From assembly GCA_015522635.1 (NCBI GenBank), contig WALW01000019.1, positions 124,001 through 188,000 on the forward strand: DNA of 64,000 nt, in the 5' to 3' direction. Origin of the DNA: Candidatus Tiamatella incendiivivens. Its GTDB lineage: Archaea; Thermoproteota; Thermoprotei_A; Sulfolobales; Acidilobaceae. The translations under genes and the position numbers were made by a program. Below, piece by piece: positions 43,415 to 51,076 of this stretch; the stretch's first letter is position 1, and every line of letters starts with the position of its first letter. The notes under the pieces were generated by a model that searched no databases, was not told the origin of the DNA, and saw only the letters and a list, made by a program, of their open reading frames with translations.

Positions 43415-43675
43415 CTAAGCCGCGGCTTCACCTTCCTCTTCGTTTATACCAGATGGTACTTCCTCATCCTCCAAAAATCCTTGGCCTTTCTCGGTGAGTA
43501 CATAGAGCTTATAGCTTCCTCTACTATATAAGGTTTCGATAAGTCCTAGCTCCTCTAGGCACCTAAAACTAGCTAACACTAAGTACCTGGGTAGCCTAGT
43601 TTCCGAGACAACGTCACCCGGTGCTTTAGGCGAGTTCTGAAGAGACATTAGGATAGTCCTTACTGTTCCATTCAT
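43415..43675 (-). CDS. small winged-helix DNA-binding protein
   Basis: An 86-residue winged-helix protein: TVRTILMSLQNSPKAPGDVV, then RYLVLASFRCLEELGLIETL and YKLYVLTEKGQGFLEDE, a standard helix-turn-helix-plus-wing layout, with an acidic C-terminal tail. It probably regulates transcription, perhaps of its neighbours. ATG 43675 has AGGGTG upstream at about nine bases; GTG 43687 overlaps that motif. Convergent with the Lrp gene. Confidence 0.75.
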   Translation of the reverse strand: MNGTVRTILMSLQNSPKAPGDVVSETRLPRYLVLASFRCLEELGLIETLYSRGSYKLYVLTEKGQGFLEDEEVPSGINEEEGEAAA

Positions 43676-43761
43676 CTGACAGTACACCCTATTGTATAGT
43701 TAAACAACATCAAACTCCATATAAGGGTGAGGACACCGTGATATTATAGTAGTGATAGATA

Positions 43762-44325
43762 ATGAAAAGAAAAAACCGTATAAAGGGAATAGAAGTAGGA
43801 TCTAGGTGCCTCGTACAACGTGATAACAGAATGCTTTTCCAATACGATGCGAAGTACAATTACTATCGTTTTCCCGGAGGTCACACCGAGTTTTTTGAAA
43901 GCATTACTCATTGTGCGATAAGAGAAATGAGGGAGGAATTAGGAGTGGATGCTGTTCCAAGAAGAATAGTTTATATTAATGAAAACATGTATATGATCAA
44001 GAATAGGCTTAGGCATGAGATAGTATTCTACTTTGACTGCAGTATTATGGGAGAACCTATTCCACTAGAAGAGAAGGTAAAAGTTGTATGGGCAGATCCC
44101 CAGGAAGTTCTGGAAAAGTTCAGACCCAGAATTCTATTAGAGAGAATAGTTAAGGATATGCTTGAAGGATTCCCACAAGTATACTACATACTTACCTATG
44201 GCAATAAAGTAAAACTAATGGAGAAACTATCCGACAGCGGGTTGCCAGTACTATTGTACAGTATGCCGCCTAGCGAAGAGTTCATGTATAAAACAGAGGA
44301 AAGAGAAGATAGAATTAACCAATAA
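43762..44325 (+). CDS. Nudix hydrolase
   Basis: A 187-residue Nudix protein. The Nudix box GX5EX7REUXEEXGU is complete at residues 40-62 (GHTEFFESITHCAIREMREE and on to LGV). It cleaves a nucleoside diphosphate linked to another moiety; the substrate is unpredictable. The C-terminal third (PQVYYILTYGNKVKLMEKL) is an extension. ATG 43762 follows GTGAT. The last 11 bases overlap the end of the convergent flavoprotein gene. Confidence 0.88.
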   Translation: MKRKNRIKGIEVGSRCLVQRDNRMLFQYDAKYNYYRFPGGHTEFFESITHCAIREMREELGVDAVPRRIVYINENMYMIKNRLRHEIVFYFDCSIMGEPIPLEEKVKVVWADPQEVLEKFRPRILLERIVKDMLEGFPQVYYILTYGNKVKLMEKLSDSGLPVLLYSMPPSEEFMYKTEEREDRINQ

Positions 44326-45466
44326 CCAATCCCTCATTTATAAGTCTCCCTGTCTTGAACCTCATTGGTAAGAAGGGTTTCATGTGCTCATGGAGTTTAC
44401 CGCTAACCAGGTATTCAGCCATTATTTCACCAGCATACGGAGCCATCATAAACCCATGACCACTATAACCAGTATTAACATATAAGCCCTCTGGCCAATC
44501 GTCATCCCTCCCTAGTATATGTGCACTATCAGGAGTCATATTATAGAACCCACTCCAAGTCCTGAGAACTCGTATATGCTCGCTTCCATTGAGAATGGAG
44601 GCCATAGTTCTTGCAAAAGATGTAAGCCACCTAATACTATTTTCCAAGGGAACAAGGCCTTTTAACTCGTCTTTTAAACCCGTGGAGCCTAATATTTCGC
44701 CTTTCAAGGTTTGAGTGAAATAGAATTCTTTGTAAATGAACAGCTCCTTGAACATATACTTGTAGGGCTCTGTTACAAGTATCTCTTTAAGAACAGGATT
44801 AGTCGGCAACTCCACTCCCACAGTCAGTAACAGAGGCTGGCTCCAAGCTCCAGCAGCTACAATTATTTTATCAGATTCAAATACCTTTGAACTCTCTGCC
44901 TCAACACCTTTAACCTTACCAGAACCTTCGATGATTCTAATAGCTGCAGTTTTATCATATATCTTCACACCAAGTTTCCTAGCTTTCGAATAGTAACCAT
45001 ATACTACTGAATCGTGATGAAAACTCCCGTCTTGCGGCCCAATTGCAGCACTATACAACATATCAGACCGGATAAACGGGTATTTCTCCTGCAACTCTCG
45101 TTTATCCATAAACCTAATCGGAATTCCGAGAGGCTCCCATAATTTTTTATTATATTCTCTGTAGGCCTTCTCCATCCCTTCATCATGGAAAAGCCATAAA
45201 TAGCCACCTTGAACCACCAGAGGATTATAGCCTGTTAGCTTAGATAAACCCAGCAATCTTCTCCTTGACTCTATAGCGAATACAGTGTTTTCCTTGCTGA
45301 AAAAGTGAACTCTAAAGTGAGAAGCATTCCTCGTACTAGCTCCATATCCTATATAACCTCGCTCCAGGACACCTATGCGTTCCGGTTGACTCGTTTTTAA
45401 TGCTAAGTGAAGTGCTGTTGAAAGACCAGCTATTCCCCCGCCTATAATAAGATAGTCAAAACTCAA
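44315..45466 (-). CDS. FAD-dependent oxidoreductase, sarcosine oxidase beta-like
   Basis: A 383-residue DAO-family flavoprotein resembling SoxB (beta subunit of heterotetrameric sarcosine oxidase). It has DYLIIGGGIAGLSTALHLAL, GASTRNASHFRVHFFSKEN, VVAAGAWSQPLLLTVG, GLYVNTGYSGHGFMMAPYAG and a C-terminal GEIMAEYL. It would oxidise an N-methyl or D-amino/imino acid. I start at TTG 45466, after GAGGTGGAGTGAT and immediately past the SoxA-like stop; an in-frame TTG at 45496 is inside the upstream gene. It forms a translationally linked pair with the gene at 45468. Confidence 0.85.
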   Translation of the reverse strand: MSFDYLIIGGGIAGLSTALHLALKTSQPERIGVLERGYIGYGASTRNASHFRVHFFSKENTVFAIESRRRLLGLSKLTGYNPLVVQGGYLWLFHDEGMEKAYREYNKKLWEPLGIPIRFMDKRELQEKYPFIRSDMLYSAAIGPQDGSFHHDSVVYGYYSKARKLGVKIYDKTAAIRIIEGSGKVKGVEAESSKVFESDKIIVAAGAWSQPLLLTVGVELPTNPVLKEILVTEPYKYMFKELFIYKEFYFTQTLKGEILGSTGLKDELKGLVPLENSIRWLTSFARTMASILNGSEHIRVLRTWSGFYNMTPDSAHILGRDDDWPEGLYVNTGYSGHGFMMAPYAGEIMAEYLVSGKLHEHMKPFLPMRFKTGRLINEGLVIG

Positions 45467-45467
45467 A

Positions 45468-47135
45468 TCACTCCACCTCTGCTGATAATTCACCAATCGT
45501 TGGAAGCATATGCGGAGGCCTTATACGGAACCATCCGATCTTACTGAGAGGTATACGTTTCAGAGCTGAGAGAACCATTATTGTTGTAGGAATAGTGAGT
45601 CTACCTTGTTCCGCTCCTGTACCAACTCCCGTATACCGCTTAATTAATTCCATTACATTGTAGCCTTTATCATAGGTTTTTACTATATCTTCTATTGTAA
45701 TGTCTATATCCCAGTCAACGAACTGTAATCCCTTAGTGTTTTTAGTCTCCCAGAAATCTATGTGAGCTGGAGTAAGTGTATAATCAAGGCCATTGCTATT
45801 TTTTATGGCCCTTATCGATCTACTGCACTCATCATCCAAAATATCCATGCTTTCTCCAGGAATATTTCCTCTTTTAGATGCAGCTGACAACAAGCCTGCT
45901 ATCTCTGACTGATGCAAAGCACATTTTTCATCAAAAAATCCTGCAGTTAATCCTGCAACATACACATTTTCACTAACCAACCCGTATCCGTCATGTTGAA
46001 CTGTAAACCTACTAAACTCGGAGAGATAGAGAGGCTTAGCACCTTCTTGCATCACTGGATTTATATCCGGGAAGGGTGTATATCCTGATACTACAAATGA
46101 TATTTTTATTTTTATTCCATCATCAAAAACAATGTTTTCTATCCTATTTTTCCCCCGAGCCTTCAATAATCGTCCATAATGATTTGTTTGAAGCCTGGTT
46201 TCTAAGTTCTCGAAATGTTTTGTGCCTGTGTCACAAACAATTGTTAGCTTATTCTTCCCTAACTCATTCGCTATTCTCGGCAATACCTGAGGACACCCGA
46301 GTATTAGTGTTTTCTTAAATAAATCCGGTTTACGGTTTGAAAGCTTGAACATCATTTCCAAGTCTATCGTCCCAGGAAGATCGTTGTTTTCGTAGAGTGG
46401 TATAGGATTTATCCCACCCGTAGAATAGACTACAGATTTTGGTTTCACTATATAAAAGGTACCCGGCGAAGCTATAGCATATCCGTTCCTGAACCTGCCC
46501 AAGAATTTCGAGCTCGATAATATGAGAGAGTCCCTCTTTTGTATTGAATGAATTATTTTATTGATATCATCCCTCATTATAGTTAGGTGTCTATAGAAGC
46601 CTCCTAGACTTTTATGGTCATCTACAAGCACTATTTTTGCTCCTTTCTCTGAAGCCTTACTAGCTACTATGAGTCCGGATAGGCCTCCTCCAACTACTAA
46701 TACATCCGGAGATAGTGTCGATACCTTAGGTTTTGTAGAACTTCTACCGTGCTTATATGCCATGAATTCTGGGAGACCGCTGCTTTTCGCTATAATCTTC
46801 CACATCATCGGCCATAATCTTCTAAACAGCCATTTATGGTAAAACCCCGCACCTATGAATTCATGAAAAGTTGAAAGGATTTTCGTTAAAATAGAGGATT
46901 TGTACATTGCAATGTCTGTTCGAGTTTCAACCAAATAATGGGTTGGCTCCACGGTGTATCCTTCACGGACTAGATATGCCTTATTGCCAGGACTCCAGAT
47001 CCTGTCAGTGAATGGAAATCGGGGTCTCTTCATCTTTAAGCTTAAGTTGAGGCCTATAGGCGAGCCGAGGATCTCAGTGATGTCAGCGTCTATGGTTCCA
47101 GGTGGAATATTCGGTGGAATTGTGAGGATATTCAA
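45468..47135 (-). CDS. sarcosine oxidase alpha-like FAD protein lacking cluster cysteines
   Basis: A 555-residue protein of the SoxA/proline dehydrogenase alpha type. The N-terminal region GLNLSLKMKRPRFPF, with LVREGYTVEPTHYLVE, aligns with the 2Fe-2S/SoxA leader but has no ferredoxin cysteines. The FAD/NAD dinucleotide fold VLVVGGGLSGLIVASKASEKG starts near 145, with FVVSGYTPFPDINPV and VYVAGLTAGFF. The C-terminal CFCEDVT-like region is reduced to FVDWDIDITIEDIVKTYDKG without cysteine, ending in GVGTGAEQGR. It probably binds FAD and partners the SoxB-like protein. TTG start. Confidence 0.78.
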   Translation of the reverse strand: MNILTIPPNIPPGTIDADITEILGSPIGLNLSLKMKRPRFPFTDRIWSPGNKAYLVREGYTVEPTHYLVETRTDIAMYKSSILTKILSTFHEFIGAGFYHKWLFRRLWPMMWKIIAKSSGLPEFMAYKHGRSSTKPKVSTLSPDVLVVGGGLSGLIVASKASEKGAKIVLVDDHKSLGGFYRHLTIMRDDINKIIHSIQKRDSLILSSSKFLGRFRNGYAIASPGTFYIVKPKSVVYSTGGINPIPLYENNDLPGTIDLEMMFKLSNRKPDLFKKTLILGCPQVLPRIANELGKNKLTIVCDTGTKHFENLETRLQTNHYGRLLKARGKNRIENIVFDDGIKIKISFVVSGYTPFPDINPVMQEGAKPLYLSEFSRFTVQHDGYGLVSENVYVAGLTAGFFDEKCALHQSEIAGLLSAASKRGNIPGESMDILDDECSRSIRAIKNSNGLDYTLTPAHIDFWETKNTKGLQFVDWDIDITIEDIVKTYDKGYNVMELIKRYTGVGTGAEQGRLTIPTTIMVLSALKRIPLSKIGWFRIRPPHMLPTIGELSAEVE

Positions 47136-47210
47136 CTATTCACACCACCATACAGTGGAATTTCCATAGTAAAGAAAGTCACGTATCGCAAAATAATAAA
47201 GAATAATCAA

Positions 47211-47426
47211 CTATTTTCTATATTCGATGTAAAGAGGAGTCAGTATTATAATTCCGTCCTCCTTGATTTCTAGGTCGAAAATAATGTTTTCATTTTCACC
47301 TATACCGAATGTTTTAACCATATTTTTTGGTAAAACTATCTTTATAACGGGGCGTGTATATGTTTTCCCCCTACTCTTATTTTTAACCCAGTAGAGCTTG
47401 ACGGTCCTCTTATATGTTCCAGACAA
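47211..47426 (-). CDS. small AbrB/SpoVT-like protein
   Basis: A 71-residue protein resembling an AbrB swapped-hairpin domain: YTRPVIKIVLPKNMVKTFGI then ENENIIFDLEIKEDGIIILT. AbrB-type domains bind DNA or form toxin-antitoxin partners; no toxin is adjacent. The start TTG 47426 has GGTGG five bases upstream. Family assignment is tentative, since the strand arrangement is the only evidence. Confidence 0.5.
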   Translation of the reverse strand: MSGTYKRTVKLYWVKNKSRGKTYTRPVIKIVLPKNMVKTFGIGENENIIFDLEIKEDGIIILTPLYIEYRK

Positions 47427-47464
47427 AATTTCCACCATTCCATAGTTCAACTGGAATTAAACGT

Positions 47465-47545
47465 GTACCCCGCCCCTGACACCCGACTTCATTATCCCCC
47501 ATACTCCCCGCAGGGGTTTTCAGCCGGGCCCTCGTAGCGGGGCAA
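47465..47545. other. GC-rich structured island, candidate ncRNA or IS end (island 2)
   Basis: Another GC-rich island without a gene, in AT-rich surroundings. CCCCGC near 47468 can pair with GCGGGG near 47537, and an apical hairpin CCCC-GCA-GGGG lies at about 47506-47516. It shares with island 1 (6051-6120) the order of motifs ACCC(C)GCCCC, ACAC, ACTT, ATCCCC and GC(A)GGGGTT..TTC on the plus strand. It follows, on the minus strand, a short coding remnant (47583-47675), as would the terminal hairpin of an IS200/IS605-type element. Identity is unproven. Confidence 0.5.
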
Positions 47546-47582
47546 TTTGGATATATGGTTAATAAAGCAATTAGATTTTTAC

Positions 47583-47675
47583 CTAGGCATCGAATTTAAG
47601 AGCCCTAGACTCTGACATAGACTTCATTGCAGTAGCCGCTCTGACATAGCGAACTTCCTCACCGGCGCATATAGA
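47583..47675 (-). pseudogene. short C-terminal coding remnant, possibly transposase-like
   Basis: A 30-codon open stretch without a start codon, ending at TAG 47583-47585. It reads GEEVRYVRAATAMKSMSESR and ALKFDA at the C-terminus. Codon quality is like that of a real protein end. Its position just upstream of GC-rich island 2 would suit the tail of a TnpB-type transposase, but no other part of the element is visible, so this is a guess. The 11-base direct repeat CTCTGACATAG at 47610 and 47639 is part of it. Confidence 0.28.
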
Positions 47676-47687
47676 TTATGACTACCT

Positions 47688-47939
47688 CTATTCTTCTAAG
47701 CGGTTCCTTATCTCTCTCAAGTATTCATATGTAGGATTTCTCCATATTTTCCTAACGATCCTTGGGGATATAATGCTTGAATCCACTAATGCTCTGTTTA
47801 GCCTTCTCAGTATCCTCATACCATCACTATTTAGTCTGTTAAACCTATCGAAATACCTGTCTCTATGATCTAGAAGCTTGTCAAGTAAATTATATGCATA
47901 CCTCTGTGTGTGAATTCTATGCTTTTCTTTAGTATCCAT
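47688..47939 (-). CDS. small hypothetical protein
   Basis: An 83-residue arginine-rich, helical protein: YAYNLLDKLLDHRDRYFDRF and RIVRKIWRNPTYEYLREIRN. No family recognised. ATG 47939 has no clear Shine-Dalgarno; it may be leaderless. It is divergent from the PEP carboxykinase gene. Confidence 0.45.
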   Translation of the reverse strand: MDTKEKHRIHTQRYAYNLLDKLLDHRDRYFDRFNRLNSDGMRILRRLNRALVDSSIISPRIVRKIWRNPTYEYLREIRNRLEE

Positions 47940-47976
47940 GATGTATGTTCAACCATTACTAATCTATTAATCTATT

Positions 47977-47988
47977 GAAATATATAAC
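47977..47988 (+). promoter_or_regulatory. TATA box of the PEP carboxykinase gene
   Basis: GAAATATATAAC fits an archaeal BRE/TATA element; initiation about 26 bases later (near 48009) leaves a short leader with GGTG before the GTG start at 48025. Confidence 0.55.
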
Positions 47989-48024
47989 CCTAGCAGTATC
48001 ACCATTATAACTGGTGCTTATACA

Positions 48025-49509
48025 GTGGTGGATACACGTAAAATTATAGAAGAATTCATTAATAGCCTGACCGGTAGACTCATTGAGGATCCAAGTACAG
48101 TGAAGCTTAGGGAGAAAGCGAAGAGTTATAGTATCCCGAACAAGGACGGCATACTCTTGTTTCACACGAAAATTAAGGCAAGACAGCCTAAAGCTAATAT
48201 TATAGAAGGTATAGATCCCGAAGATAGAGTTCTAGAAGGCGTTACCCGGGTAGAAAAGTCATTAAGTAAGTATAAATCAAGAGACTTCTATGTTATTAAC
48301 CGGAAGATTGGTACTGGCGGGATTTCCTTCAATATAAGAGCATACATACCAGTCGAATATCCCCACCTTGCCCTTATGACTCAACTAAACTTCTTCCATC
48401 CTGAAGAGGATACCGAACCCGATTTCATAACACTAACTCTTCCAGATGCTGACGATCTTCTAGTATTTGTGGATTACGATGATGGCGCCAATGTTCTCTT
48501 GGGAACTGACTACTATGGAGAACATAAGATGAGTTTCCTAAGACTAGCCATGAACTATTCTCGAGACTTCTTCAATTCTATAGGCCTGCATGCTAGCTCA
48601 AAATACTATAGGCTTAAAACAAGAGACGGGTTTGTGGAGAAAGGCGTCCTAATATTTGGGCTATCTGGGACAGGTAAATCCACTTTGACAATGAGTGATC
48701 ATGAGTTAAAAGAGCCTGAGGAGGCGACCGTCAGGCAAGATGATATTGTAATATTGAGGTCAGATGGACACGCGTATGGTAGTGAGAGAAACTTTTACCC
48801 GAAGACAGATAGCTTACCTCATATTCACAGCTTAATTCCAGCTGTTATGAATCCCTTATCTGTTTTAGAGAACGTTACAGTAAAAGATGGGCATATTGAC
48901 TTTGTGGATCTAAGCGTGAGCACGAATGCCAGAGCTATAGCTATAAGGGAATATGTTAGGAATGCCGAAAATAAGATAGATTTAGATAAGGTTGATATAC
49001 TATTCTTCCTAACTAGGAACCCGCTAATGCCTGCAGCCCTAAAGACTGCCTCGCCCGAACAAGCAGTGGCATATTTTATGCTTGGAGAAAGTGTAAGAAC
49101 AAGTGCTGAAGCTGGTAAACACGAATCTGTTAGAGTTCCAGGATTCGATCCATTCATGTTGGAGCCTAAATGGAAGACTGCTATGAGGCTTTACGAGTTC
49201 CTTGAAAGACACAAAGACGTAGATGTAATATTACTCAATACCGGTTACGTTGGGGATGTAAAAGTTACTCCTGAAGAGACCTCTCAGATAATACTTGAAG
49301 TCGTTAGAGAAGGAGTGAAATGGAAATACGATGAGCATTTGAGGGCGTATATTCCAGTGAATATTCCAGGCATTGACGCTGCAAGACTGAATCCGTATAG
49401 GGTGATGGGAGATAATTATGGTAGCAGGTTGGAGGATTTGAGAAAAGATAGGGTAATGTTCTTGGAATCCACCCTTCCGCAGTTGAAGTTTTTAGCAGAC
49501 TATATATAG
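48025..49509 (+). CDS. pckA: phosphoenolpyruvate carboxykinase (ATP type)
   Basis: A 494-residue enzyme converting oxaloacetate and ATP to PEP, CO2 and ADP, the entry step of gluconeogenesis. The kinase-1a P-loop GLSGTGKST is at 212-220. The region VRQDDIVILRSDGHAYGSE replaces the canonical kinase-2/metal motif but aligns with it, and NFYPKTDSLPHIHSLIPAV follows. It is divergent from bacterial enzymes, especially in the first 150 residues. Most studied hyperthermophilic archaea use the GTP type, so the ATP type is notable but known in some Crenarchaeota. Start GTG 48025. Confidence 0.85.
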   Translation: MVDTRKIIEEFINSLTGRLIEDPSTVKLREKAKSYSIPNKDGILLFHTKIKARQPKANIIEGIDPEDRVLEGVTRVEKSLSKYKSRDFYVINRKIGTGGISFNIRAYIPVEYPHLALMTQLNFFHPEEDTEPDFITLTLPDADDLLVFVDYDDGANVLLGTDYYGEHKMSFLRLAMNYSRDFFNSIGLHASSKYYRLKTRDGFVEKGVLIFGLSGTGKSTLTMSDHELKEPEEATVRQDDIVILRSDGHAYGSERNFYPKTDSLPHIHSLIPAVMNPLSVLENVTVKDGHIDFVDLSVSTNARAIAIREYVRNAENKIDLDKVDILFFLTRNPLMPAALKTASPEQAVAYFMLGESVRTSAEAGKHESVRVPGFDPFMLEPKWKTAMRLYEFLERHKDVDVILLNTGYVGDVKVTPEETSQIILEVVREGVKWKYDEHLRAYIPVNIPGIDAARLNPYRVMGDNYGSRLEDLRKDRVMFLESTLPQLKFLADYI

Positions 49510-49516
49510 GCTTCAT

Positions 49517-50362
49517 TTACTTTTTGCTATAGGCTTTGTACCCTACTAGAAGGATTAGCAATCCCATTCCTATAGCATATCCCCACGCTATCCTTGCTAG
49601 AACCAACACTACTCCTTGGGAATTGGTAAACACAGCAGCTAAACCTACTAGTATGAAGATGGTATATAGGAATATTTTCACTAATATATAAACGTCACGC
49701 ATATCCCCAGATGTATCTATGCTTGAGAATATGCTGTCTGTTAAGAAGATTCCTAGTACCATGATGAAGAAACCTAGAACGATCCAGTAAATCACGTCAA
49801 ATTGGTTTAGCTCCATAACATCTAGCCCTATTACAGTGACAGCAACTATAAGAGCAATTTTTATTATCTCCGGGAATAATTTTATAGCATTATTTTCCGT
49901 TTGCAACGAATTAAATATAAGGCCCAAGTATCCAGCGAATAGCTCCGAGAAAACCAGGCCTAATGTAAGTATAATTATTCCAGCAACGAGGCGAGGAAGG
50001 TAATCTGCTATTAAACCAATATAATAGTCAGCAGCTCCCCCGATATTAAGGTACTCTAGTCCTATGGCTATTGCTATAACAGCAATGAAAGCATATACTA
50101 GTCCCCCGATAAGGCTGGCTATCCCGATCCCTGATTCTTCAAGAACCCTTCCTGTCCTCGTTTCACTGAATTTTTTCATTAGCCCCTGGGATGAGAAAAT
50201 TTTCGTGATAATCGAGCCTACAATCTTCCCTACCCATATACCTATAACTATAATTACTAATGCTGCTATGATGCTGGGTAAAGCAGCTATCATGCTTTGA
50301 ACTGCATCGCTCAGGCTTTGCTTAGTTGCATCCAGCAAAGACGAGTAAAGTATAAAGAACAA
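49517..50362 (-). CDS. conserved TM-helix (MscS-like N-terminal) membrane protein
   Basis: A 281-residue membrane protein with about six hydrophobic segments. The N-terminal LPSIIAALVIIVIGIWVGKI and the later YLPRLVAGIIILTLGLVFSE match the conserved TM helix repeat (PF05552) found in mechanosensitive-channel-like proteins. There is no MscS pore/cytoplasmic domain, so a channel role is not proven. TTG 50362 follows GGTGGGC. It lies convergent to pckA with 7 bases between stops. Confidence 0.75.
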   Translation of the reverse strand: MFFILYSSLLDATKQSLSDAVQSMIAALPSIIAALVIIVIGIWVGKIVGSIITKIFSSQGLMKKFSETRTGRVLEESGIGIASLIGGLVYAFIAVIAIAIGLEYLNIGGAADYYIGLIADYLPRLVAGIIILTLGLVFSELFAGYLGLIFNSLQTENNAIKLFPEIIKIALIVAVTVIGLDVMELNQFDVIYWIVLGFFIMVLGIFLTDSIFSSIDTSGDMRDVYILVKIFLYTIFILVGLAAVFTNSQGVVLVLARIAWGYAIGMGLLILLVGYKAYSKK

Positions 50363-50416
50363 TTCAGCCCACCTAAAAGCCTGAAAGTGATGGTCATTAT
50401 ATTAAATAATGCACCC

Positions 50417-50944
50417 TTAGAAATGAGTTGTTGATCCCTCTTCTCCGCTTTTACCCGATTGGGAAAGCAATGGACCTGGGAGAACCCTGTTTATCTCGGA
50501 GATTATAATGTTAAAGCAGTTCATCATCAATGTGAACACTTCAATGACGGTCTTCGAATCAAGTTCTTCAACCATAACTACTTTGGAGACAGCAATATTC
50601 CTTAGCTCTAAAGGTCCAGGCTGAAGTACTATCTGACAAGTTGGACAGGTATAAATCAGTTTTTGGAGCATGAATGAATATAGTTCTATTTTGCTTTTAG
50701 AGCTAAGTTTATCATACTCAGCCATATGTTGAGGGCTAATGGTGACAGGTAAGGTTATAATCACTCTATCCTCCTTTCCAGGAATAGATATTAAGTGTAG
50801 TTTTATTCTCAAAGGAGGAGGCGTTATAATTTCCAATCCCCAGTTAATATTCACTTGAGGAGGCTGGGGAAGTTTTTTTACTTCAAATCCTTCCTCTAGA
50901 AATAAGTTAATTATTCTTTCTCTAAACTCGTTCTTATCTTCCAA
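50417..50944 (-). CDS. DUF2299-like hypothetical protein
   Basis: A 175-residue protein resembling archaeal DUF2299: ERIINLFLEEGFEVKKLPQP, then NINWGLEIITPPPLRIKLHL and a CPTC pair (YTCPTCQIVLQPG) about residue 100. The fold looks alpha/beta, related to secretion-chaperone-like domains. Function unknown. The start is TTG 50944, six bases after GGTG; an in-frame ATG lies upstream at 50983 without a motif. The C-terminal tail is polar. Divergent from the enolase gene. Confidence 0.6.
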   Translation of the reverse strand: MEDKNEFRERIINLFLEEGFEVKKLPQPPQVNINWGLEIITPPPLRIKLHLISIPGKEDRVIITLPVTISPQHMAEYDKLSSKSKIELYSFMLQKLIYTCPTCQIVLQPGPLELRNIAVSKVVMVEELDSKTVIEVFTLMMNCFNIIISEINRVLPGPLLSQSGKSGEEGSTTHF

Positions 50945-51076
50945 GCTAAGCACCATGTATTTCGTGTTAAGCATATAAGACAAATAACATTATCCATAAA
51001 CCACTATGATAGAGGGTTAAGATACAAGTTAACATTTAATTCTATGTCAAAATATATGTCTAGAGGGTTGATAAAA

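Noticed and set aside
47605-47655. Two copies of CTCTGACATAG, 29 bases apart, as D-prime and D boxes of an sRNA
   Set aside because: CTGA spacing is right but no C or C-prime box is present; the repeat falls inside the coding remnant.
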